A stretch of DNA of 64,000 nt from Evernia prunastri (taxonomy: Eukaryota; Ascomycota; Lecanoromycetes; Lecanorales; Parmeliaceae): positions 59,686 through 123,685 of the forward strand of contig NKYR01000034.1 in the NCBI GenBank assembly GCA_003184365.1, read 5' to 3'. The notes below the pieces were generated by a model. That model ran no database searches. It saw nothing but the letters and a program-made list of their open reading frames with translations, and had not been told where the DNA came from. Every line of letters begins with the position of its first letter. The first letter of the stretch is position 1. A program made the translations under genes and the position numbers. This document shows positions 43,405 through 54,094 of the stretch, one piece after another.

Positions 43405-45024
43405 ATGGCAGCCATTCCTGCCGAAGGCCAAGAGTTGGACTATACCATCAAGCCGGAAGCTACAACGCCAATTGTCGACACCAGCGACTGGCCATTGCTC
43501 CTCAAAAACTATAACAGGCTACTCGTACGAACGGGACATTTCACGCCAATTCCCGTGGGATGCACTCCCCTCAAGCGCGACCTCAAATCCTTCATTAGCT
43601 CTGGCGTGATCAACCTCGACAAACCTAGCAATCCGTCGAGTCATGAGGTCGTCGCGTGGGTTAAGCGGATGCTCAGGTACATTCAACGGCGCTCATGGGA
43701 GTAGCAGACAAAAAGGCTAACGGTTCGCAGGATCGAAAAAACCGGACATAGTGGAACCCTGGATCCCAAGGTCACTGGCTGCTTGATCATCTGCCTGGAT
43801 CGCGCAACTCGACTCGTCAAATCCCAGCAAGGTGCTGGTAAAGAATATGTCTGCGTCATAAGGCTTCACGACAAGCTCCCTGGCGGAGAGGCGCAGCTTG
43901 CTCGAGCATTGGAGACTCTCACCGGCGCACTCTTCCAACGGCCCCCTCTTATCTCTGCAGTCAAGCGACAGCTTCGTATACGGACGATCCATGAAAGTAA
44001 GCTATATGAATTCGACAATGATAGGCACCTCGGTGTTTTCTGGGTCAGCTGTGAGGCAGGAACTTATATTCGAACTTTATGTGTCCATCTTGGCTTGCTT
44101 TTGGGTGTTGGCGCGCATATGCAAGAGCTACGGAGAGTACGAAGTGGAGCCATGGATGAACAAGATGGCATGGTGACTCTGCACGATGTCCTGGATGCCC
44201 AGTGGATGCAAGACAATACGCGGGACGAGTCCATGCTCCGCAAGGTCATCCGACCGTTAGAAAGCCTTCTGACAACGTATAAGCGCATAGTCGTCAAGGA
44301 CAGCGCAGTGAACGCGGTCTGCTATGGAGCGAAGCTCATGATACCTGGTCTTCTACGATATGGTATGGCAACTTCGCGAAGTTTGACGGGTTAGATACTG
44401 ACCAATCTATAGAGACAGGCATTGAGGTGCACGAAGAAGTAGTCTTGATGACTACGAAGGGCGAAGCGATTGCTTTGGGTATAGCTCAGATGTCCACCGT
44501 TGAGCTATCTTCTTGCGATCATGGGGTCGTTGCAAAGGTCAAGCGATGCATCATGGAGAGAGACCTGTACCCAAGAAGATGGGGCTTGGGTCCTGTAGCG
44601 TTGGAGAAGAAAAAGATGAAATCCGATGGGAAGCTTGATGTAAGAATTATCTCACGTTCTATGGGATCGACCGGGGCACGCTAATCTACTGTAGAAATAT
44701 GGAAGACCCAACGAAGCAACACCGGCCAAATGGAACGCGGAATACAAAGACTTTACTGCACCATTAGAAAATGGCGCCGCTCAAACGCCCAAGCCAGGTA
44801 ATGCACCGGTAGCTGCCGACGAGGAACAAGCGCAGGTCGGATCGACCATGAAAGCACCCGAAGAACCTCAGGCATCAACCCCGGTCGAGGAGGGTACGTC
44901 GAAAAAGCGAAAAAGGCATGAGGAGGAGACTGCTGAGGAGAGGGCAGAGAGGAAGCGGAGGAAGAAGGAAAAGAAGGAGAAGAGGAAGTCGAAGAAAGAG
45001 GATTCAGACGAGGCCAGTGATTGA
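43405..45024 (+). CDS. CBF5: H/ACA snoRNP pseudouridine synthase Cbf5 (dyskerin)
   Basis: Nucleolar catalytic subunit that converts uridine to pseudouridine in rRNA under guidance of H/ACA snoRNAs, with Nop10, Nhp2 and Gar1. Exons 43405-43676, 43731-44362, 44413-44639 and 44695-45024 give 486 residues. Landmarks: VINLDKPSNPSSHEVVAWVK, then HSGTLDPKVTGCLIICLDRATR with the catalytic Asp near residue 102, RPPLISAVKRQLRIRTIHE, GTYIRTLCVHLGLLLGVGAHM, ELRRVRSG. The PUA domain is around 280-355. The end is a Lys/Glu-rich nucleolar tail with KKRKRHEE and KKEKKEKRKSKK. It is divergent in nothing but length from dyskerin; all core motifs are intact. The 287 bp before it hold no gene. Confidence 0.97.
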
Positions 45025-45426
45025 AAAGTGCCTTACCTTTGAGGAGTTCTGTGGCGCTTGGCCTGGCACGTGCCCTGTATCTAGTACCTGAGCTGGCAAT
45101 GGAGCTGGCATAGGATAATCTTTTTATAGTAAATGTGTCTAACATCAGACACTTGCTTCCATGAAGAATTCTACAGTTATATGAATTGGCAGCTCTTATA
45201 CGTATTAAACCCCTATACAATACTCTATTGACACATGCGGAGTTTGGAAGAGGGGGGGTGGTCCGGAGCTTTCCCGCAAACCCCGCCAAGCCCCATGACT
45301 CTCTCCCATCCTTCTCCCAACTACGTATCTAATGGCAACAGCAACACAATTCTGAAGACACAACAGCAGTACAATCTTATCAATCGTCAAGTTGGCATCT
45401 ATATATCCCACCCATAGCCCTCCGCC
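45025..45426. other. Intergenic between CBF5 and GID9
   Basis: The 3' end of CBF5 and promoter of the next gene. No repeat or coding motif is recognised. Confidence 0.6.
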
Positions 45427-46801
45427 ATGGCCGCCGAACTCACAACCACAAAACTCAACGCCGAAAGCCACTTGCTCTTGGTATATATATGTGCCCCATG
45501 CTCTCAACGTCCGAAAGCTGATACAATCCTACCCCCAACAGGATCAACCCCTCCTCCGCCTACCCCACGAACTCGCTCGAAAAAACTTCAAGACCGTTCA
45601 GAGGCACGTCGAAAGGGACGCCAAGGACGTCCTTACGGTCCTCAAATCCACAGCCAACGCCTCCCTGGCCGGCCAAGACGCACTCAAAACAGTCGCCTCC
45701 CTGGATAACATGATCAATCGGATGCAAGGGTTGAAGCGGAAGATGGAAAGCATGCACAGCGAAGAGATGGCTCTTCATCAGGCATCCAGGAAAAGGATAC
45801 AGCATCTACAGGATTTATACGAGATACCCAGTTTGGCAGACGTGAAGTACGATGAATGGTCCAGGGTTAGGTTAAATAGATTACTGGTGGATTACTTGCT
45901 GAGGTGTGGGTATGCGGAAAGCGCCAGGGCGCTGGCGAGCGAGAAGGGGATTGAGGAGTTGGTGGATTTGGACGTCTTTGTGCAGTGCCATAGGGTGGAG
46001 GAAAGCTTGAGAAGGAGGAGGACACAGGAATGCTTGACTTGGTGTGCGGAGCATCGGCCGATGATGAAGAAGCTTGATGTGAGAGCTGTCCCTCAGGGGC
46101 TCACAAGAGCACGAGATGCTGATGGTGAGAAATCTGCAGAATCGCCTCGAATTTGAGCTTCGGTTGCAACAGTATGTCGAGCTTCGTCGGAACGGGCAGC
46201 TTGTAGAAGCCCGGCAACATGCGCAAAAGTATCTGACCCAACATGCCGGCACTTATCTTGAAGAGGTGAACAGAGCTGCGGGGCTTCTTGCCTACCCGCC
46301 AAACACCCAAGTGCCAGAGTATAAGGTTGGGAGCCAGGCAGAAGTATTTTGCCTGTATGCTAACATGGACAGAGACTGTACTCCGATGCTCGATGGGACG
46401 ACCTAGCCAAACTCTTCGTCAGTACTCACCACGAACTCTTCTCCCTTCCCGCGCGTCCACTTCTCCACATTGCGCTTTCCGCCGGTCTTTCGGCTCTTAA
46501 GACACCTTCTTGCCATTCAAAGCATGCGAGCAGCACAGCGAATGCAAGCTCGACAACTACTTCGGTCTGTCCGATTTGCTCGACGGAGCTTAATGATCTT
46601 GCTCGCAACTTACCCTACGCACACCACACCAAGAGCTACGTTGAGAACGACCCCGTCGTCCTGCCGAACGGTAGAGTGTACGGGAGAGATCGACTGCTCG
46701 AAATGAGTACGAAAGTGGGCCTGGACGTGGGCCAGGTAAAAGATCCGACAACCTCTGAAATATTTCCAGCCTCGGATGTTCGGAAAGTGTACATATCCTG
46801 A
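45427..46801 (+). CDS. FYV10: GID/CTLH E3 ligase RING subunit Gid9/Fyv10 (MAEA)
   Basis: RING-type subunit of the GID/CTLH ubiquitin ligase, which targets gluconeogenic enzymes when glucose returns. Exons 45427-45480, 45542-46078, 46140-46325 and 46373-46801 give 401 residues. Order: an N-terminal helical region, LisH-like (RVRLNRLLVDYLLRCGYAESA), CTLH/CRA (ECLTWCAEHRPMMKKLDNRL, FELRLQQYVELRRNGQLVEA), then the degenerate RING typical of Gid9: CPICSTELNDLARNLPYAHH followed by LPNGRVYGRDRLLEM and the conserved end FPASDVRKVYIS. Its end is 120 bp from the end of the convergent BMT5 gene. Confidence 0.95.
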
Positions 46802-46921
46802 CGTCCAGATCTGTCTCCCAAAACTCGAGGTCCATACTGCTCAGCATAAGCAGTGAAGATTGAAAGCGAAGGCATTGTCTTTTTGGCGCACAATTGCAAT
46901 CGGATTGGACGGTGTTCATGA

Positions 46922-47752
46922 TCAACCGTCTTCCGAGTCACTGCCCTCCCTTTTCTTGCTACTCCTCGGTGCTCCTTGTGTCCCTCCATCTTTGACTCCG
47001 AAGACGTAGGTCCTAGCTGGCCTATCCACACCCTTCCAGCCTCCTCCGCCCTCAATGTTCCCCAGTGTTCTGACATGTTGATATCCTGGATAGGAACTGG
47101 CCTGGAATTTGAAGCTCCTCTCAACTTTCAAGCCCACATGTCGCGCGAGGTCTCTGACGTTCCATAATTCGTACGGCTCACCGTCGAAGGTTGTAACAAT
47201 GATTGATCCGAGGGGAGCCAACAAGGGTAGCGCAGCCTTGAAAAACCCGACAAGAAGTTCTTGGTTGTGCCTGACCTGTCGATTCACATCTTTCGTCAAG
47301 CCGCCCACGTGGGGGAAATTGAACACCACTTTGTCAAAGCCTCCCTTCTTGACCTCCTTTGCTCCTCCACCGCCTTCTGGTACTCCTGGTTTGCCAAGTT
47401 TGGTTGCGTCCACCCCATAGCGCAATACGCAATCCTCCTCCGCTTCAAGAGCGGCGATATTGGAGGTTGCTTGTGGATATTTTTCTCGGAGTGCGGAAAT
47501 TTTGTCGTAGCTCGTCGCAACCAGATGAGTGCAACCGTGAGCGCTGAGGAGGGAGTTGGAGAAAGAAAAATCGCCTTCGCCGACTAGGAGGATGCGGTCG
47601 TCAGGAGAGAAGGGGACGGGTGGGGTGGAAGGATGCGCGCCATTAGAGGGCTTGTGCGAGGAAGACGAGGGTTTTGTGTTTGGAGCTGAAGCTCTCGAGT
47701 ATGGCTTATTAGGGGTAAAAGGTTTCACCTTTCTTCTTTTCGCCTTGCCCAT
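46922..47752 (-). CDS. BMT5: 25S rRNA uridine-N3 methyltransferase, Bmt5 type
   Basis: Rossmann-fold SAM-dependent methyltransferase expected to methylate a uridine in 25S rRNA in the nucleolus. One exon of 276 residues from MGKAKRRKVKPF; a Met 47 codons upstream is in frame, but the basic MGKAKRRK start is the usual one. The SAM motif ILLVGEGDFSFSNSLL lies at about 54-69. Then come VATSYDKISALREKYPQA, FDKVVFNFPHVGGLTKDVNRQ, containing the N-F-P-H-x-G signature of this family, and NQELLVGFFKAALPLL. The C-terminus is a short charged tail. A MITE starts 129 bp upstream of the start codon. Confidence 0.94.
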   Translation of the reverse strand: MGKAKRRKVKPFTPNKPYSRASAPNTKPSSSSHKPSNGAHPSTPPVPFSPDDRILLVGEGDFSFSNSLLSAHGCTHLVATSYDKISALREKYPQATSNIAALEAEEDCVLRYGVDATKLGKPGVPEGGGGAKEVKKGGFDKVVFNFPHVGGLTKDVNRQVRHNQELLVGFFKAALPLLAPLGSIIVTTFDGEPYELWNVRDLARHVGLKVERSFKFQASSYPGYQHVRTLGNIEGGGGWKGVDRPARTYVFGVKDGGTQGAPRSSKKREGSDSEDG

Positions 47753-47880
47753 TGCAATGGTGAAATTGGTTCGAAAAGCGAGGAGACAATGACATGGAGC
47801 TCCGACTCCGCTGTTGAGCTGCGGAGCTATCAGAAGTGTGCCCCGGCCCGAACCCCTATCAGGCTTAGGTAAGGTACTAG

Positions 47881-48210
47881 TACTCGTAGTCATCCCCTAA
47901 TGCAACACACCCACTAATGCAATACCCTAAATTCCGATAATCCCGGGGGTAAAGTCGCCCCTAAAAGCCTCCCTAAAGACCGCCCCGAAGAATTTGAACA
48001 GACTTTCTTGTATCACTATATGCATTCATCAATACAACTCCGATTCGAAAAATTCTTGAAGCTTCAGAACCTAGATGTTACTTCCTATATTTTTGTTTTC
48101 ACTTATTTCTAAATACTGTTGTGGAAGGACGAATTATGAAATTTTCGGATTTTAGGGTATTGCATTACTCTAGGTAGTGGGTGTGTTGCATTAGGGGGTG
48201 ACTACGAGTA
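47881..48210 (+). mobile_element. MITE copy 2 (same family as 28507-28818)
   Basis: The 330-bp element starts TACTCGTAGTCATCCCCTAA and ends with its near inverse, GGGGGTGACTACGAGTA. Both ends contain CAACACACCCACTA and ATGCAATACCCTAAA blocks in opposite orientation. At the right end an extra CTCTAGG-like insertion splits the inner repeat. TA flanks both ends. The internal sequence aligns along its whole length with copy 1 (for example AAATACTGTTGTGGAA against AAATATTGTTGTGGAA), with scattered substitutions and small indels. No coding capacity. Confidence 0.88.
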
Positions 48211-48552
48211 CCCATAGAGTGAGCGAAGATCCGCTTTCTATGTTGAGTACTCTAGGCATCAGCAGAAAGAGATCGTTTTCGCCCCCTCGCTCGCTTGTTG
48301 CTGAGTCCCGAGTACTACTCTACTATCTAGTAACCTATCATTTGCGACTGCGGCCATGACTGCGGCGATGGCGACACGGAATCGAGGGACGAGCTAAGTG
48401 CGTTGGACGATTATGAGCAACGCGATCGTCTTGTTTTCATCTCGATGCATTCATCTTTCCGACTGTGCTTCCGCAGCAAAAAGCGTTATATGTAGGACCA
48501 TCGTACGTATTCCTTTCCATTGGTCCATAACCTACTCTTTGGAGGTGGAAAG

Positions 48553-49872
48553 ATGTCGAATTCTACTTCAATCGTCCATGGCTGGGTGGATCAGCCAGAC
48601 CATCGCGGGACTATGGACATCATTTGGAGTTGCTTCTTTACCATATTCTTGTGCACATGGACAAGCCTCCATCTCAATGTTCCTGCTATAAAAGAGGGCT
48701 CTTGGACACCCGTCGTGAGGAAATTTCGCTGGATGGTGCTCACCATACTTGGACCCGAATTTGTCGTTGCCCTCGCCGCAGGGCAACGAGCCAACGCGAG
48801 ACGTGCACTTGACACTATCAAAGGGATGGGATACTCCAATTGGACTCCACGTCACAGCTTCTATGCCAACATGGGTGGGTTCGTTTTGCAAGCACGCGAC
48901 AGCGCACCATTTCCCATACATGGGTTGCACATTATTTACCTACTAAAAGAGGGGTTTTTGGATCTTCCAGAAATCACATCGGAGGAGATATCGGATAAGA
49001 GCAAGGCCAATCTACTTGCTAAAGCCTTGGTGTGTCTGCAAACTGGCTGGTTCGTCGTGCAGTGTTTTGGTCGTCTGGCCCAACGTCTCCCGTTGACAAC
49101 ACTAGAGCTTGTAACTATCAGCTACGTATGGTGCACTTGGGCTATCTACGCACACTGGCTCAAGAAGCCTCTTGACGTCACAGCGCCTACCATTCTTAGG
49201 ATCCGAGCAAGTACCGCAGAAATTCTGCGCAAGGCCGGTCCGGCAGCTTCAGAACCATATCGTCAAACCCCCCTCGATTTTGTCTGGGACGGTCGCGTTT
49301 CGTGGACTTTAAATGTGCAGCCATTCTTCCACTTCCGGGCTGATCCTCGGGAGAGACCCATGCCACGAATACTGAATGATGGCTTTCCATGGTTCGACAG
49401 AGCCATCGATGCTGCAGTGTGCCTTTTCGTGATTGTGTTCTACGGTGCTATTCACATGTTTGGCTGGAACCTGATTTTCCCTACTTCAACAGAGAAGACT
49501 CTGTGGCGTCTAGCCTCGCTTGTTCTCTTGTGCACTACAGTGGTATTCTGTATGTGGGAAGTTCTGTGGGGTATCTTTCGTGCGGCCTATCTGCTACACA
49601 TCAACTCAAGGAAATTGACTTTTAAGTCCGTCTACTACACCTACGCGAACCAAATCGAGAAGATTAGCGGAGCAGGAGGATTGCCTATCCATAACAAGGA
49701 CTTCGATGACGGCGTCGTTACGTCTGGGCAAATGATTTTCTTTGTCCCCCTCGCGGTTTTGTACCTGTTATCTCGACTATACATATTTGGGGAAGCTCTT
49801 GCTTCACTCCGAGCTCTTCCCAGCGGCTCCTTCCAGACTTTATTGTGGACAGCCTTTATTCCGCATTACTAA
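48553..49872 (+). CDS. Fungal multi-pass membrane protein of unknown function
   Basis: An intronless frame of 439 residues from Met 48553. The N-terminus HGWVDQPDHRGTMDIIWSC followed by FFTIFLCTWTSLHLNVPA matches a large, uncharacterised group of fungal membrane proteins often found in accessory regions. Hydrophobic segments are near residues 20-40, 65-82, 156-172, 190-207, 286-306, 320-345 and 405-425. A long soluble part between the early segments includes WTPRHSFYANMGGF. No catalytic motif is seen. The true N-terminus may lie upstream: an exon at 48413-48502 (MSNAIVLF...) could be spliced to 48553, adding a signal-like segment, but its acceptor is a weak AAAG. Confidence 0.75.
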   Translation: MSNSTSIVHGWVDQPDHRGTMDIIWSCFFTIFLCTWTSLHLNVPAIKEGSWTPVVRKFRWMVLTILGPEFVVALAAGQRANARRALDTIKGMGYSNWTPRHSFYANMGGFVLQARDSAPFPIHGLHIIYLLKEGFLDLPEITSEEISDKSKANLLAKALVCLQTGWFVVQCFGRLAQRLPLTTLELVTISYVWCTWAIYAHWLKKPLDVTAPTILRIRASTAEILRKAGPAASEPYRQTPLDFVWDGRVSWTLNVQPFFHFRADPRERPMPRILNDGFPWFDRAIDAAVCLFVIVFYGAIHMFGWNLIFPTSTEKTLWRLASLVLLCTTVVFCMWEVLWGIFRAAYLLHINSRKLTFKSVYYTYANQIEKISGAGGLPIHNKDFDDGVVTSGQMIFFVPLAVLYLLSRLYIFGEALASLRALPSGSFQTLLWTAFIPHY

Positions 49873-50671
49873 CGGGCCGACGTCCGCATCCGGAGACCTC
49901 TTCTGCTTCCTGGCTACTTGACCTTCCCATATCGGCCTGCTTGTAGAGATGGTGCAGTATGAAGGGTCATGTTCGGACTCTGAAGAGTGTGCGCAACTAC
50001 GACGTCATTGTGGGTACAGAATACTAATATTATACATGCAGACTGATTCACCAAATAGAATCAAAACGCCTCTTTGGGGGGATTAACCTTTCGAAGGATC
50101 AGAAGACGGAAAGGATTTTGAGTAGAACAGTAGGTGGAGGAATCGGGTTCCGGAACAATTGTTACTGTGTTAAAGAGGGCCTGGATAACGTTAGAGCGTA
50201 ATTTTATCTGGGTGGTTAAACAAAGCCTGAAAGCATGACTGTACGTAAAACTACACCAGGCCACATGGGTCATTCTGGTAGGTACAATGCCTATCATCTA
50301 GAATGGTAGTATGTACATAACCCTCTTGGACTTGAGAACGACGCTGAAACGGCAATTTTGTCGCCAAGGCATAGAACATAATGTATACGGACATCATTAC
50401 GCTCTTATCAGAAGCAATCATATACAACTCTTTGAGGATGCTGTCGTTACCTATGTCGCAGTTTAGGAAGCCAAGGCGACGAGAATACATTAGTCAAAAG
50501 ATGTACACTCTCAGCTCATTGAAGAGTGACTGGTGTAAAATTACCGACCTCTGACCTTCGCGTCGACTCAATAGACCACGATGCATCCACCCAGATACGC
50601 AGCGTTGATCTAAATTAGTGCCAATACAGCCAGTCTGGTATGCTTGCAGTATAGAGTTTTATTGTGCGAGA
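49873..50671. other. Intergenic, no gene seen
   Basis: Marks the change from conserved genes to accessory sequence. Short frames without motifs. Confidence 0.6.
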
Positions 50672-50789
50672 CAGCCTACATGGAAAAATTACCCCTTTAC
50701 TCCAGCGAATTTCCCCTAAACCTTTCTACCGTACCATGCCATATCTGAATTATCAACGTAAATTACTTACCAAAACGAGAGATCAATCT
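50672..50789 (+). repeat. Dispersed repeat, copy A
   Basis: About 118 bp that align with copy B at 54981-55094 in the same orientation. Shared words include CCTTTACTCCAGC, CCTAAACCTT and AAAACGAGAGATCAATCTA. The intervals between them differ by substitutions and small indels. The two copies bracket the broken kinase-TPR gene. Confidence 0.8.
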
Positions 50790-50911
50790 ACTTACTTAGG
50801 AGTACGCTTCGGAAAGATTTGGGATATTTGGTAGGATATCCCATATCATCCCGTCCCATACCGTACCATGATACATATGATATCAAGACCCTCGGCCCCC
50901 TCTGCGACCTG

Positions 50912-51243
50912 CTAGTTTAGGGCTGACTGCCACTTTTCCGACGAGACCTCTCCACTCACCCAGTGTCGCTTTCCCCAACGCAAAGCTTGATACCTACCAG
51001 ACACGAAGAAGCCGCGGAGAACGATGGAACTTTGAAGCGCCCAGCTGCCGGCGGTGGTCTGCAATTTCTCCCTCGGTGCAATCTTGTCTCTGACAAGTAA
51101 AGGTATGCCCTGAATGAGACTTCGCACATGTTGGCATCCAAATTTGCGGCGATTGTCAGCGCATCTAGGCTGACTTGTAGAGTTGAACCTTGGTACCAAT
51201 CAGGGAATGTGTTCTTCATCTCGCAGGCACTGAATCTTGCCAT
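50912..51243 (-). pseudogene. Relic of an amidase-signature (AS) family gene
   Basis: On the minus strand the translation contains GIPLLVRDKI followed by LQTTAGSWALQSSIV, which matches the AS-family core (usually G-I-P-x-x-V-K-D-x-I ... T-T-A-G-S-x-A-L). An AALTIAANLDAN-like stretch before it is in another frame, so the piece is frameshifted. The catalytic Lys of the V-K-D triplet is Arg here. The rest of an amidase, normally about 500 residues, including the Gly/Ser-rich active-site stretch, is absent. This is a dead fragment. Confidence 0.6.
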
Positions 51244-51249
51244 CTCACC

Positions 51250-54094
51250 ATGTCGATATATCAGTACTCAGACTGTGGTTCAATGTTCACGGCGGCAGTC
51301 CCAGAAAAGCTGTCAGAGTATTGCGACTTCATCACCTTCCTGGGTATCGCTCAGAGCCTTCGAATAGACTTCCTTCCAATCACCTGGCAACATGGGCTCG
51401 AAAATATCGGCGAGGGCGCAACTGGCGAGATTCGTGAAGCCTTGCTGGATAAGAACACAAGCTTTGCTTTGTAACGGCGGTTGTTTAAGGAATCGTTCAA
51501 TTTTGAGGAGCTTAAGGGTCAGATATTGCCGACACTCGTGGCTGAGATATCAATCTTACATATTCCATCTATTCGTCACTGTCCCAACATCATAGATTTG
51601 GTAGGCGTGTGCTGGAGTCATCCCAGTCTTAGTATTCCAGAGATCTAAGTTTGGGGATCTGCATACTTTCATGATGCATGGTGCCGGGAAGACTTTGAGC
51701 ATCGATGAGAGATTGCATCTTTGTATAGGAGTCGCAGGGGCAATCTCGGAAATGCATGCGCGCGGTATGTGTCATCTGTGTAAATTGACACGACTGACAA
51801 TTGTATATTAGATATCATTCACGGCGATATCAGCCCTCAAAATGTCTTGGTCTTCCAAGATTCTTCAAAAGTTTTTTTTGCTAGGGTTACGGACTTCGGC
51901 TACTCCACCATCTACACTAAACCAGGCGATATAATTCAGATGGCCAAGTCCTCGCACTGGGTGGCCCCTGAATGGCATCATCGTGGTTTTCTCCCCGCAC
52001 AGGCCAAAAAGATGGACGTGTACTCTTTAGGGTTGCTGATATTATGGATATTATGCTGTAACACTTCTCAGTCCATAGAGCCTCAATCTCAGGTCATCGT
52101 GACAGCGTCATCGGACGATGCATTGACATTCGCAGAAGAAAATTTGAGATTCATGCAACCTCGACATAGAGCTGGATTCAAGGAATTCTTCCAGACTTCT
52201 CTGAATCGGAATGCCACTGACCGATCGGATGTCCGCCATTTACAAGAAATCTTGTTAGGAGAAAAGTACTACGCATCGGACTTCTACATCAGCAGCGCTA
52301 ATATTGATTAGAGATTCTAAACCATTGGGTAGCAGAATTGCTTTAGATGGCCTTTATCCTGAGGGCATCAGCAAAGATGACTTCGATGAGCAACATACGG
52401 TGGCATGTACCAGAGAGGATATTAGAGAGGGTTTTGTCATGAACCACGATATGTTTAATTTGATCGAGCGACATCCTGGGTTCAATGCATTTCAGGTGAA
52501 AACTATGCTCGCTTTCTCACACCGATCTCTGACGTCTTCCTAGTTGATACCTTCGATGCATCAGCTCTATCGAGGGGACTATAGAGTCCGGATATACGTT
52601 GCCAATTGCCTCAATGACGCCGCGTCCGCTTTCGAAAAGACGAGTGAGAGCGCCTCGTCGTTCGACGACATACTTGTTCAAACAGCTCTTTGCTTTGAGA
52701 TTGGATTTGGTGTTGCAAGAGATCAACGGAAATCATACAATCTTATACAGGGACGGGAATCCAATGAAGTAGAACTCGCTCGTCGACTTAAATATTTATG
52801 TGAAAACGGCGTCAAGCGACATTTCTCCAACGGCATCTATCGTTGGGGAGAAATGGAGGGATGCGTGCAATACATCGACCTGTTCTCAACTTGTCGTGGA
52901 AAAACGGGCTGGGAAAGGGTTCAAGGCGAATACAGAGGCGAAATTACGAATGGAAGCCAGGCTTTGGGTCCTGAAAATGTTCTCGTGTTACTTCTCAAGG
53001 TTCAAATGACCAGAGGATATACAAAATTTGGTCGATGACACGAGGCTGAAAAATTGCAACTTGAAGTACTGCAAGCGAGAGAGAGGACCTTGGGAGCCGA
53101 GGACATTCAAACGCTCTATAGTATGGGTGCTTTAGCTGAAATTCATCGAAACCAGTCACGATCCGAGGAAGCTCAAAGACTACAGATGCAAATACAGGAA
53201 ACGATGATAGAGTGGATGACAGCGCATCCTTACTGTTACACTAACGCACACAATCTGGCTTTGACCTATGCGCATCAAGAACAGTGGGAGAAATCGGAAG
53301 AACTGCTCGAAAGCGTGATCCATTACTGCAACTTTCACAACGGACCAAACCATCCAAGCACGCTGAATTCAAGACTGTGCCTAGCAAGAAACTATGCGGA
53401 CCAAGGAGAATGGGAAAAAGCAGAAGAAGTGGAGACTGATGTACTCCACATCACAGAAAGGACACAGGGTCCAGAGCATCCGGACACGCTGAGCTGCATC
53501 ATCAACTTAACGACAACGTACCGAGAGATGGGACAACTAGAGAAAGCAGAGAACTTTCAAGCGGCAGCATTACAAAAGGCAAGGCTAGTTCTCGGATTCG
53601 AGCACCATTACACGGTGATTTTGATGGGCAACCTGGCAAAGACATATTCTTTGCAGAGCCAGATGCCCAAAGCTATAAAATTGCAGGAGGAAGTGGTGAA
53701 CTCAATGAGACTCCAAACGCAAATGGAACCGCAGACATCATCCGCAATGAACAGCCTGGCAGAAATGTACGAAGCCAACGGCCAGCTTGACGACGCAATA
53801 AGACTTCGAAAGCAACGGCTTGCCATGTTGAAGGATTCAGCGACGGCTGGCTACGCGGAAAGCATTGTGGAGATGAGTTTACTTGCAGATTTGTACTGGA
53901 CTCAAGATTACCAATACGAGGCTATTGAGCTGATGCAGGCTGCACTTGAAGATTTGAAGAAGGCGGAAAAGGATGAGGATGAGGATCCAGAGCTCATAGA
54001 AGCCTTGATGACTTGCATTACTCAAAGACTCTTGAAGAAACCGAACGGTGATCAAGACGCGGAAGTCGTCGACTTGACCAATTTGGTGCAATAG
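51250..54094 (+). pseudogene. Broken protein kinase - Sel1-like - TPR gene
   Basis: Reading across lesions gives one long protein. Kinase part: GEGATGEI glycine loop (about 51400), then PVLVFQRSKFGDLHTFMM, DIIHGDISPQNVL (catalytic loop with HGD in place of HRD), VTDFGYST, WVAPEW. Next a Sel1-like part (FEIGFGVARDQRKSYN) and at 53040-54094 a TPR array with repeated EQWEKSEELLE, GEWEKAEEVE, GQLEKAENFQ units spaced about 42 residues apart and HPSTLNSR/HPDTLS motifs. Lesions: TAA at 51472, a frame change at about 51613-51625, a frame change near 52300, TAG at 52541 and TGA at 53036. One normal intron lies at 51765-51811. The last 346 codons remain open and could persist as a TPR protein. No NACHT or NB-ARC domain is visible. 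Confidence 0.8.

Noticed and set aside
46922..47893. Longer BMT5 model starting at 47893
   Set aside because: The extra 47 residues are not basic or conserved-looking, and MGKAKRRK at 47752 is the normal family start.
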